Below are positions 23,883-31,882 of a stretch of DNA of 33,330 bases, one piece after another. Under the pieces are notes generated by a model that saw nothing but the letters and a program-made list of their open reading frames with translations, made no database searches and was not told the origin of the DNA. Origin of the DNA: Mucilaginibacter sp. (lineage in GTDB: Bacteria; Bacteroidota; Bacteroidia; Sphingobacteriales; Sphingobacteriaceae); contig JARLHA010000004.1 in assembly GCA_031292485.1 (NCBI GenBank), positions 1 to 33,330 on the forward strand. Reading direction: 5' to 3'. Each line of letters starts with the position of its first letter. Position 1 is the first letter of the stretch. The position numbers and the translations under genes were made by a program.

Positions 23883-25193
23883 TTAAAGTTTCTCGCCGTG
23901 CTGACTGATGTCGAGCCCGATCAGTTCTTCTTCAGGCGATACACGCAGCGGCGAGATCATATCGGTAATTTTTAACAAAAGCAATGAACCGAAAAATGAA
24001 AATATGGAAACCGCTACCAGTGCGATGCATTGTACAAAAAATAAGTGGGTTTGTCCAAAGAATAAGCCGTTACCTGTAGTATTGCCTGCATTAACCGCCT
24101 GGTTGGCAAAAACCCCGGTAAGCAGCATACCTACCATACCGCCAACGCCGTGGCAGGGAAATACGTCCAAAGTATCATCAATTGATGTGCGTGTACGCCA
24201 TTCAACTACCAGGTTACTTACCACTGCGGAGATAATACCAATGGCCAGTGAATGGGGAACAGATACATAGCCCGCAGCCGGCGTAATGGCCACAAGGCCC
24301 ACTACCGCGCCAATACAGGTACCCATTGCCGACGGTTTTTTTCCCAGCAGCATATCAAAAAATATCCAGGTTAAACCTGCTGCCGCCGATGCTGTTGTAC
24401 TTGTGGCCAACGCGTTTACCGCAAGGTGATTAGCCCCAAATGCCGAACCCGCGTTAAAGCCAAACCAGCCAAACCATAATAAACCGGTACCAATCATTAC
24501 ATAGGTAATGCGGGCGGGTGCATGGTTAGGCTCATTTCGGCGTTTTAAGTACAAAGCAGAAGCCAATGCCGCCCATCCGGCTGACATGTGCACCACCGTG
24601 CCCCCTGCAAAGTCAAGCACACCCAGTTTGTTTAAAATGCCATCGGGGTGCCAGGTACAATGTGCCAGCGGCGAAAATATAAAAATGGAGAATAGTACAA
24701 GGAAGATGATATACGAGTTAAAACGGATCCGCTCAGCAAAAGCGCCGGTAATTAAGGCAGGCGTAATAATGGCGAATTTTAACTGGTACATGGCAAAAAG
24801 TAATATTGGGATGGTAGGCGCCAGTTTCCACGTCGCGTTACCAAGCATGCCCTTCATCATAAAATAAGTGGATGGATTGCCGATGATGCCATGAAAGCTA
24901 TCGCCAAAAGCCAGGCTGAAACCAAATATGCCCCACATTACCGTAATGATGACCATACAAACAATACTTTGCAACATGGTAGAGATGACGTTCTTTTTGT
25001 TCACCATCCCACCATAAAAAAAGGCAAGCCCCGGCGTCATGATCAAAACTAAAGCGGTTGACGTAAGCATCCATGCTATATCCCCCGAATTGAAATTAGG
25101 ATTCGGGGTTTTTGGAATGTCAACAGATGGAAAAAAGAATGTTAAGATTAAAATCTGTAAGATCAGAAAAAAGGGGAAGTAACGTTTTATCAT
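23883..25193 (-). CDS. amt: Ammonium transporter (Amt family)
   Basis: A 436-aa inner-membrane ammonium channel with about eleven transmembrane segments after an N-terminal hydrophobic leader (MIKRYFPFFLILQILILTF). Family residues are clear: MTPGLAFFYGGMVNKKNV near the N-terminus, FAGGTVVHMSAGWAAL (first pore His), the GTGLLWFGWFGFNAGS signature, and DVFPCHGVGGMVGMLLTG (second pore His). No glnK/P-II gene is adjacent. The short C-terminal tail contains the ISPLRVSPEEELIGLDISQH segment typical of the family. It has its own terminator and lies downstream of nuoN after 91 AT-rich bases. Confidence 0.95.
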   Translation of the reverse strand: MIKRYFPFFLILQILILTFFFPSVDIPKTPNPNFNSGDIAWMLTSTALVLIMTPGLAFFYGGMVNKKNVISTMLQSIVCMVIITVMWGIFGFSLAFGDSFHGIIGNPSTYFMMKGMLGNATWKLAPTIPILLFAMYQLKFAIITPALITGAFAERIRFNSYIIFLVLFSIFIFSPLAHCTWHPDGILNKLGVLDFAGGTVVHMSAGWAALASALYLKRRNEPNHAPARITYVMIGTGLLWFGWFGFNAGSAFGANHLAVNALATSTTASAAAGLTWIFFDMLLGKKPSAMGTCIGAVVGLVAITPAAGYVSVPHSLAIGIISAVVSNLVVEWRTRTSIDDTLDVFPCHGVGGMVGMLLTGVFANQAVNAGNTTGNGLFFGQTHLFFVQCIALVAVSIFSFFGSLLLLKITDMISPLRVSPEEELIGLDISQHGEKL

Positions 25194-25284
25194 AATTTAT
25201 ATCCGAATAAAAAACGGCCCAAATTAGGATATAAATTATATAAAAACGAATAAAAATTTAAATTATCGTTAAAAAAGAATGATT

Positions 25285-26796
25285 TTAAATATGATTTATT
25301 AATAAATCAGGGCGAAGCCCTAATAAAACTATCAAAAAACATATAATTATAGACAGAATAATGATATTGACGGAAGTTTTTGAAATATCTACCACGTTTT
25401 CTGTCCTTTTCAGGAATAAATTGCGCGGAATTTTGATGTAGTAAAATAATGCAAGCACCGTTGTAATCGCCCCGGTGATCATTAATGCAAGCAACAGGGG
25501 ATTATGATTCAACTGGTAAAAGTTATACACTGCCGAAAACACAAGCAACTTCCCGTTAAATCCTGCTGAAATTGGCAGGCCTGTTAATGACACCAGCACA
25601 ATTACAAAACAAACAGAAGCAGCCGGTAGCTTAAGACCAAGGCCCTTGTAGCCTTCATTATTTTCGGCGCCCGTTGCATTGGCAAAATACGTGGCAAGGG
25701 CCAGGGCTCCTATATTAGCCATCCCATACACAGCCAGATAATAGATCAATGCCGAAAAAGCGGTATCGTTGTAAACAATAATTACCATTAAAGCAAAACC
25801 CGTATGCCCGATGCTGGAGTACGCCAGCATGCGTTTTACATTCCTTTGCATCACCGCCGCAAAGTTGCCCGCTATCATGGTAATGATGCTGATGATGGCC
25901 AGGTAAAACCTAAAATCAAAGGCCGACCAGCCCTGGTAATAAATAAATGGGCGTAAAAAATTAACCAGCAAAGCAAAGCCGGCAATTTTGGGTAAGGTAG
26001 ATAACCATGCGGTTACAGGTGTTGAGGCGCCCTCATAAACATCGGGCACCCAAAAATGCATCGGCACAAATGATAGCTTAAACCCAATGCCTGCCAATAT
26101 CAATATCAGCACCACAGTTACGGCCGCCGTGTTAGCATGGGAAAGCCCCATAATTAAATCGCCGGTATATAAGCTTAGTGAACCACCCAAAGCATATAAA
26201 AGTGAGATACCATATAACATGATGGCCGATGAGGCCGCGCCAAAAAGCACATATTTTAGGCCGGATTCTGTACTCAGCACGTTTTCGCCACGGTAGGCCA
26301 CCATCAAATACGAAGCGACGGAAACCATTTCAATAGAAAGATAAACAGAAAGCAGGTTTGCAGCCATCGTCATGATGTGGAGACTGAATATAGCACCTAT
26401 CATAATGGAATACAGATCGGATAATCCCTTGGGGTGTGCATTTAGCTTATGATCCCATTCGAAATAAAGCAGCAGGATAAAAGCCAGCGCGTCTATCACC
26501 AGCTTAAAACTGATGGCCGTGTGGGTAAGTAGCAGCATATCTGTAAAAAAGAAATGCCCGTTTGCCAGTGCTGTTGCCAGTAAAAGTTCATTTTGCTGGT
26601 AATCTTTGTGGACCACCAGCAAAATGCCCGCGCAGGCAATTATCCTGCACAGTTTTCCGGAATTTTTGCCAAATAACAAATCGGTTACCAATACCAGGAT
26701 GAACAATAAGGCCAGGTAAAACTCCGGCATAAAGTAAGGGAAGCTGCTTATCACATCATCAAGGGCGCCCGGTAAAGTAGGTAACAGATCGTGCAT
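25285..26796 (-). CDS. nuoN: NADH-quinone oxidoreductase subunit N
   Basis: A 503-aa antiporter-like membrane subunit of complex I with about fourteen transmembrane helices. Family features include LLSVYLSIEMVSVASYLMVA, the ESGLKYVLFGAASSAIMLYG helix with its key Lys, the PMHFWVPDVYEGA loop and VKRMLAYSSIGHTGFAL. It is the most downstream nuo gene seen and follows the MuiA-like gene by only 5 bases, so it is presumably transcribed with that gene rather than directly behind nuoM as usual. The ATG at 26796 gives a normal N-terminus. Confidence 0.95.
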   Translation of the reverse strand: MHDLLPTLPGALDDVISSFPYFMPEFYLALLFILVLVTDLLFGKNSGKLCRIIACAGILLVVHKDYQQNELLLATALANGHFFFTDMLLLTHTAISFKLVIDALAFILLLYFEWDHKLNAHPKGLSDLYSIMIGAIFSLHIMTMAANLLSVYLSIEMVSVASYLMVAYRGENVLSTESGLKYVLFGAASSAIMLYGISLLYALGGSLSLYTGDLIMGLSHANTAAVTVVLILILAGIGFKLSFVPMHFWVPDVYEGASTPVTAWLSTLPKIAGFALLVNFLRPFIYYQGWSAFDFRFYLAIISIITMIAGNFAAVMQRNVKRMLAYSSIGHTGFALMVIIVYNDTAFSALIYYLAVYGMANIGALALATYFANATGAENNEGYKGLGLKLPAASVCFVIVLVSLTGLPISAGFNGKLLVFSAVYNFYQLNHNPLLLALMITGAITTVLALFYYIKIPRNLFLKRTENVVDISKTSVNIIILSIIICFLIVLLGLRPDLLINHI

Positions 26797-26801
26797 TTTA
26801 T

Positions 26802-28397
26802 TTATTCAACAATTACTGATTGGTTTTTGGGGTATTTAACCAGGTACTTTAACTGCACCTTTTTTTCATCCTGCGAATTTAGCAGGAAATTCCAAACAAC
26901 CTTGCCTGTTAATGCATCTGGTTTTGCACCGCTTGTTTCCTGCACCTCCACATCGATGGATGAATTTTGCGAAACAGGCACCTGGTCCTCCACAATAAGG
27001 TTTACAGGCTGGTTCTTACGGTTTTTTACCTCGATCCGCCAATCGCGCGTTTCTTTTCTATTTGAGCCGAACGTTTGTTTTTCAGAAAGATCCTTTTGTA
27101 ATATTCTTTTCACGATGATGCCTTTGTCAACGCCGAGTGATAAATTTAAAGTGTCGTTTACTGCCTGGGTGTTGATGTGTGAAACGCCGATGTATGTCCC
27201 CTCAAAAAACAAATTGGCACGCCCGGATAGAAAATTATACTTATTCCAGTCCGTTACCTTTGCTGTTAAAAATACATCAGTATTTATTTTAGGTGCAACA
27301 TAATATTGAAATGTTGCTTTTACTTCAACCTGGTTTATTTCTACCATACAAACTTTGCCATCAGTTTGAACAGTATATGGGTTTTCAATGGTAAATTCAA
27401 AATTAGTTTGCCGCTCTTCCCGGGTTACCTCAACCGGTAGCGTACCTTCTTTTTTGTCAACCTGATAAGCCGTCGGTCTGGTCACGACTACTTCGGCCAG
27501 GCTACCGCTGCCTGAGCCACCAGCTACTACTTTTGAAGGAAAATTAAGATAAAAAGGGTATAATTCAGGCTTATTGCTGCTTGTGGTTAAATTTCCGGTA
27601 GACAGGCTGAGCCTTACATTTTTCCATTCTTCGCCGCTTTTTTGCGACACATTCGCGTTGTAGGATATATTTAGGGGGCTTTTAACATTCTTAGCCCGAA
27701 TATCGTAACTTGGATACCAACCGGCGGAACGAATGATATAGCTTAATGAAAACGGCGCTTGTAAAGCCGTTTTTGAAGATACTGTTACGATGATATTACT
27801 GGTAGTTGCGCTTTGCCTCTCATTGATCTCATTGATCTGGCTGTAATATTTTTGGATTTGATTATTTAACTCAGCGATTTGGTTATTAATAGCCAGTTCT
27901 TTTTCCCTGATGGAGGTCAGCCTTTGGGTTTGAAAGTCAAGCGCTTCCTTTAACTTTAAAACGTCAAGGGTTTGATTTTCAGCTTTTACAAATTGGTTTC
28001 TCATCAAAGTACCTTCTTCGGTTTGATAAATAGATAATAAATTGTTTTGAAGGTTTATTTTATCTTGCAATTCCTTTTGCATAGCCTCAAGGTCTTGCAC
28101 TTGCTTGCTTTTAAACTGGCCACTTAAATAATTTAGCTCGTGCCTAACGGAAAGGATGGTAAATGCCCCATCGGCATGCACCTGCAAGCTCTGGGCATCC
28201 ACTTCGGGCGAAATATCACTGAATACCAGGTCGGTTGTACCTGGGTTTATCGTCACCATAGCTGTACGTGTTACCTGGGCCCCGTTTAAAAACACCGTAA
28301 CTTTTTGAACTTTTGATACAACCTTTTGTCCGTCTTCGGCATTTGCGGCCATACCGGTTATCACCAGCAATACGGCCATTAGTAATTTTTTAAACAT
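26802..28397 (-). CDS. MuiA-like DUF4139 domain protein
   Basis: A 531-aa protein with a signal peptide (MFKKLLMAVLLVITGMAANA), an N-terminal DUF4140-type domain (VQKVTVFLNGAQVTRTAMVT, FSDISPEVDAQSLQV), a coiled coil (about 95-205, rich in Gln, Leu and Glu), and a large beta-rich DUF4139 C-terminal domain with SYIIRSAGWYPSYDIRA and SGEEWKNVRLSLSTG. The family is called mucoidy inhibitor A after a genetic effect on exopolysaccharide; the biochemical function is unknown. A Gly/Ser-rich stretch (VAGGSGSGSLAEVVVTRPTA) in the middle looks like a flexible linker. It lies between nuoM and nuoN, 5 bases upstream of nuoN. Confidence 0.87.
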   Translation of the reverse strand: MFKKLLMAVLLVITGMAANAEDGQKVVSKVQKVTVFLNGAQVTRTAMVTINPGTTDLVFSDISPEVDAQSLQVHADGAFTILSVRHELNYLSGQFKSKQVQDLEAMQKELQDKINLQNNLLSIYQTEEGTLMRNQFVKAENQTLDVLKLKEALDFQTQRLTSIREKELAINNQIAELNNQIQKYYSQINEINERQSATTSNIIVTVSSKTALQAPFSLSYIIRSAGWYPSYDIRAKNVKSPLNISYNANVSQKSGEEWKNVRLSLSTGNLTTSSNKPELYPFYLNFPSKVVAGGSGSGSLAEVVVTRPTAYQVDKKEGTLPVEVTREERQTNFEFTIENPYTVQTDGKVCMVEINQVEVKATFQYYVAPKINTDVFLTAKVTDWNKYNFLSGRANLFFEGTYIGVSHINTQAVNDTLNLSLGVDKGIIVKRILQKDLSEKQTFGSNRKETRDWRIEVKNRKNQPVNLIVEDQVPVSQNSSIDVEVQETSGAKPDALTGKVVWNFLLNSQDEKKVQLKYLVKYPKNQSVIVE

Positions 28398-28590
28398 GCT
28401 TTTTTTGTTAAATAAATAATTCCTGTTGGTTTAGCCGCCTGTTGGCGACGATCATTTACAGGATGCATGTTTTTGTGTTATTCCATAAGGGACACAAATA
28501 TTTATTTAATTTAAAATCGATTGATTTGGCTCTATAAATTCGACAATAATATTGATTAATCCTTTTTTATTTTTAATATTAACTTCGCTT

Positions 28591-29292
28591 ATGACTAACA
28601 ATATCTTTATTGACGAAAGCTGCCATCTGGAAAGTGACAATTCTTCTATTATGTGTATAGGATTCATTAAAGTCGATGAATCAAAATACGAAATTTTGAA
28701 GGAAGGTATTACTAAACTAAAATCCGACCATAAACAATTTGCCGAGATCAAATGGTCAAAATTTTCCCGCAGTCGACTACCTCTATACAAATCACTCGTT
28801 GACTATTTTTTCGCAACACCCTTGCAATTTAAGTGTATTCTTGTTAAGTATAAGGATCGATTAGGCGAAATGGACTTGAGCAAAGGTTCTCATGAGAATT
28901 TTTATTATAAAATGATCGAATTCCTCCTGCGAACCAGCCCTTCCGAGGAAAAGTATAGGGTATACCTCGACATTATTAACAGCCGCGGCAAAGACCGTTT
29001 AAACAAGATACAGGAGTCTCTTTTGGAAACTTATTCCGATGATTTTCCATTTATTCGGCTGCAACATTTGCATTCACACCATAATGTCTTTTTTGAGATG
29101 GCTGATTTTTTTGTTGGGGCAATTGCTTATAGCGCACGAAAGGTTATTAACGAAGTGCCGGACAATGCGGCGAAAAATGAATTCCTGGAGTATTTTGAAT
29201 CCAAATCAGGCTATTCTTTATATGAGGGTACTGAACTGTGGGAAACCAAGTTCATTATTATCGACCACCAGCCAAAACAGAGAACTTTATGA
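28591..29292 (+). CDS. DUF3800 family, RNase H-like fold protein
   Basis: A 233-aa protein matching DUF3800. Acidic residues are placed as in RNase H-like nucleases: IFIDES (Asp8), AEIKWSK (Glu52), YLDIINSRG (Asp127) and EMADFFVGAIAYS (Asp172). His residues cluster in HLHSHHN just before the last motif. DUF3800 proteins are often near mobile or defence genes; substrate unknown. The ATG at 28591 is preferred over a TTG at 28552 because DUF3800 starts just before its first Asp. The stop overlaps the next start (ATGA), so the two are translationally coupled. The pair is on the plus strand between minus-strand nuoM and the MuiA-like gene and looks AT-richer than them. Confidence 0.85.
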   Translation: MTNNIFIDESCHLESDNSSIMCIGFIKVDESKYEILKEGITKLKSDHKQFAEIKWSKFSRSRLPLYKSLVDYFFATPLQFKCILVKYKDRLGEMDLSKGSHENFYYKMIEFLLRTSPSEEKYRVYLDIINSRGKDRLNKIQESLLETYSDDFPFIRLQHLHSHHNVFFEMADFFVGAIAYSARKVINEVPDNAAKNEFLEYFESKSGYSLYEGTELWETKFIIIDHQPKQRTL

Positions 29293-29798
29293 GTTTGGAC
29301 AGGCTGACCGTTTTAATTCACGAGGATGAATTAAGCGCATCATTTGATGAAGAGCAATTGGATCTGATTTATATGAAATTTACCGAAGATTTTATCAACA
29401 GCCCTTTTGAAGTTAATGGCAAACTCGTTAAGATATATACCCAAAAGTCTCGTATCAAACAGTACTCGAAATATTGTGAGTCATTTGTACATATTATTAG
29501 CAGAGAGTACGCCAGTTCAGACGGCAGAATTTATATATGTGATAGGGCAAACCGGGTACATTGGATAAAAACAATTTTGCTTAGCCACCCATGCAAGGAC
29601 ATTTATTATTATAAGTGGTTAGATGATAAAGGCGTGTGTAAAGAGCATTTTTGGTACTTCAACAAAAACTTCATGGTCGTATTAAAAGATATCGGCGCGA
29701 ATGTGCAGATCGTAACCGCATTTTGTGTTGATCCAGATGAAAAACTTAAATATTATGAGCGTTATACAGATTACAGGGATGGTAACGGAACTTGTTAA
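29289..29798 (+). CDS. Unknown partner of DUF3800, possible BECR-fold RNase
   Basis: A 169-aa protein starting with the ATG of an ATGA overlap with the DUF3800 stop. I know no named family for it. Its pattern is suggestive of the Barnase/EndoU/colicin E5/RelE (BECR) fold: ESFVHIISREYAS (residues 64-76), RANRVHWIKTIL (86-97), EHFWYFNKNFMVVLKD (119-134), then a C-terminal VQIVTAFCVD (139-148) resembling the last strand of such toxins, where TAF or TAY is common. The His/Arg residues in these segments could be catalytic. This is inference from motif feel, not a database match. The frame upstream of 29289 is probably not translated. Confidence 0.6.
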   Translation: MSLDRLTVLIHEDELSASFDEEQLDLIYMKFTEDFINSPFEVNGKLVKIYTQKSRIKQYSKYCESFVHIISREYASSDGRIYICDRANRVHWIKTILLSHPCKDIYYYKWLDDKGVCKEHFWYFNKNFMVVLKDIGANVQIVTAFCVDPDEKLKYYERYTDYRDGNGTC

Positions 29799-29976
29799 AA
29801 AAGAAACAGCACCCGGTCGGTGCTGAGCGCAAGTAAGGCTTTGCGATGCCAGTACATTATACCCTTTGGGCAGTGTTATTACAAATATAATAATTTTTTT
29901 ATAAAAACAAATTTTTATTTTAAATAAAATGGCTCGTAAATCCGTTGAAGTCCAGCTTTTCACGGAACACTCATAT
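29799..29976. other. Spacer between the DUF3800 pair and nuoM end
   Basis: No gene is visible. A 7-bp stem CAGCACC / GGTGCTG (29807-29825) lies just after the stop of the 169-aa gene, without a T-run. A loose AT-rich stretch follows (near 29880-29920). It may terminate the plus-strand pair, but weakly. Confidence 0.4.
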
Positions 29977-31581
29977 TTATTTCAACTGCAAGAAATGCAC
30001 AAAAGCCAATACCGAATCGTTTATTTTCCCGAAAACCAGCGAGGGCATTAATCCTAATGCCAATACCATCAGCGTTAACGGAAACAGGGCTATTCTTTCA
30101 CGAGGATTAAGGTCCATTAAAGCAGTTTGCCATGACGCGCCGCCTTTCAGGTTTACTTTGCCGAAGAACATCCGCTGGAGCGTCCATAAAAAATAAGAGG
30201 CACCTAACAGTATCCCCAACGAAGCGCATGCGGCCATCCAGTAGGGAAGTTCGCCATTAACGGAGTTTGATTTAAAGGCCCCTACCAATGAAAATGCCTC
30301 GCCGATAAATGCAGAGAAACCAGGTAGGCCGAGAGAAGCAAAAAAAGCGATGGTTACATAAGCCGTATATCTTGGCATAATAGACGCCAGGCCCCGGAAA
30401 TGGTTGATGCCTCTGTCGTGTACCCGGTTATAGATTACGCCGGCAAGGAAGAACAGCATAGTAGATAAAAAACCGTGACTAACCATTTGCATTACCGCGC
30501 CGCTTAAACCTTCGGCGGTTAACGATGCAATACCCAACAATACAAAACCCATGTGCGATACGGATGAATAAGCGATCATTCGTTTCAAGTCCTTTTGAGC
30601 GAGGGCGTTTAACGCACCGTAAATAATAGAAACTACGCCCAATAGCCCCAGCCAGAAAGCATGGGCGGCGGCCACTTCGGGAAAGATGCCTATACAAACT
30701 CTTATAATGCCGTATCCGCCAACTTTCAACAGGATACCTGCCAGGATAATAGAAACAGGTGTGGGGGCCTCTACGTGCGCGTCGGGCAGCCAGGTGTGTA
30801 ATGGTACCACAGGAACTTTAATGGCAAATGCCACGAACAATACCAGGAAACCTACCCCCCGTGCCGAAAATCCAAAAATGGTCTGATGGCTCATGATACC
30901 GAAAACTGACCCCTGCTCAAAATTAGCAGGGTTCATCATCTGGATCATGTTAAAGGTATGATTTCCTGTCGCAGGATCTTTAACCGAAAGATAAAGACCA
31001 ACCATAATCAGCAGCATAAATACGGAACCGAACAGGGTATACAGGAAGAATTTTATAGCTGCAAATTCGCGCCTTGCGCCGCCCCACATCCCAATGAGGA
31101 AGTAAAGGGGCAACAGCATCAATTCGTAAAAAATATAGAACAGGAAGAAATCAAGCGAACAAAATACACCCGTTACCGCCATATCCAGGATCAGGAACAG
31201 GATAAAATAGCCCTTTAAATTACTTTTGATCTCCCAGGAAGCAAGCGCCGCAATCACCAATACAAAGGAGGTCATCACCAGCAATGCGATAGAAAGACCG
31301 TCGATCCCTACAAAATAATCAATCTGCATCTTTCCGGCCGGACCAAGATCAAGGTTGATCCAGTGCAGTTTTTGCATAAACTGGAACTGTGCCTCGTGGT
31401 TAATCCCTCCGAATGCCGCGCCGGTTTTAAAGTGGCAATAAATAAATATACTCATGCCCAATTGCACAAGCGTAGCCAGCAAAGTAATGTACTTAAAGCC
31501 CGCCCGCCATTTGGATGGCATTACCGCGATGACAACACCAAACAAAATAGGAATAAATATGAGGAGGGTGAGGATGTTCAT
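29977..31581 (-). CDS. nuoM: NADH-quinone oxidoreductase subunit M
   Basis: A 534-aa antiporter-like membrane subunit of complex I. Diagnostic segments are YFVGIDGLSIALLVMTSFVL, FYIFYELMLLPLYFLIGMWG (key Glu in YELM), the AIKFFLYTLFGSVFMLL helix, VPLHTWLPDAHVEAPTPVS, and LKRMIAYSSVSHMGFVLLG, typical of NuoM. It is upstream of nuoN in the transcribed direction but separated from it by about 1.6 kb including opposite-strand genes. Upstream lies a repeat-filled spacer rather than nuoL directly, and no clear promoter is seen there. Confidence 0.96.
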   Translation of the reverse strand: MNILTLLIFIPILFGVVIAVMPSKWRAGFKYITLLATLVQLGMSIFIYCHFKTGAAFGGINHEAQFQFMQKLHWINLDLGPAGKMQIDYFVGIDGLSIALLVMTSFVLVIAALASWEIKSNLKGYFILFLILDMAVTGVFCSLDFFLFYIFYELMLLPLYFLIGMWGGARREFAAIKFFLYTLFGSVFMLLIMVGLYLSVKDPATGNHTFNMIQMMNPANFEQGSVFGIMSHQTIFGFSARGVGFLVLFVAFAIKVPVVPLHTWLPDAHVEAPTPVSIILAGILLKVGGYGIIRVCIGIFPEVAAAHAFWLGLLGVVSIIYGALNALAQKDLKRMIAYSSVSHMGFVLLGIASLTAEGLSGAVMQMVSHGFLSTMLFFLAGVIYNRVHDRGINHFRGLASIMPRYTAYVTIAFFASLGLPGFSAFIGEAFSLVGAFKSNSVNGELPYWMAACASLGILLGASYFLWTLQRMFFGKVNLKGGASWQTALMDLNPRERIALFPLTLMVLALGLMPSLVFGKINDSVLAFVHFLQLK

Positions 31582-31882
31582 TGTTAGTGATTAGAGACTG
31601 GAGATTAGAGATTGGTCGATGTATTTAAGGTAAAAAACATTCATATCATTTAAATTTTAATTAATTAACTATTTATAAACTAATCTCCCTTATATACCTA
31701 TCATATTTAGATTTTAACGCAGAGAAACAAAGAAGGCACAGAGTTCGCTGAGTTTTAAAAGTTTAAAATTTTTATATATAAATTCATTAATTCTCTGTGT
31801 TCTTTGTGCCTTCTTAGCGTTCTCTGTGTTTAAAAACCACTATTTAATTTAAGTAATTTTTTCTGATGTAACATCTCCACTC
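31582..31882. repeat. Repeat-filled spacer between nuoL and nuoM
   Basis: There is no gene. Next to the nuoM start is a GATTAGAGACTGG-type unit (about 31586-31612), followed by AT-rich DNA. A long imperfect inverted repeat then spans 31716-31831: AACGCAGAGAA and AAGAAGGCACA (31730-31740) on the left are matched by TGTGCCTTCTT (31805-31815) and TTCTCTGTGTT on the right. The inner part is nearly pure A and T. Such GCAGAGAA/GAAGGCAC repeats are common spacer DNA in this group as far as I recall. The spacer breaks the usual close linkage of nuoL and nuoM. Confidence 0.65.

Noticed and set aside
29238..29288. An upstream extension of the 169-aa gene, inside the DUF3800 gene
   Set aside because: It lies within the DUF3800 coding region, and the ATGA overlap gives a better start at 29289.
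29807..29825. Hairpin after the DUF3800 pair as a rho-independent terminator
   Set aside because: The stem is only 7 bp and no T-run follows, so it was left as a weak structure in the spacer note.
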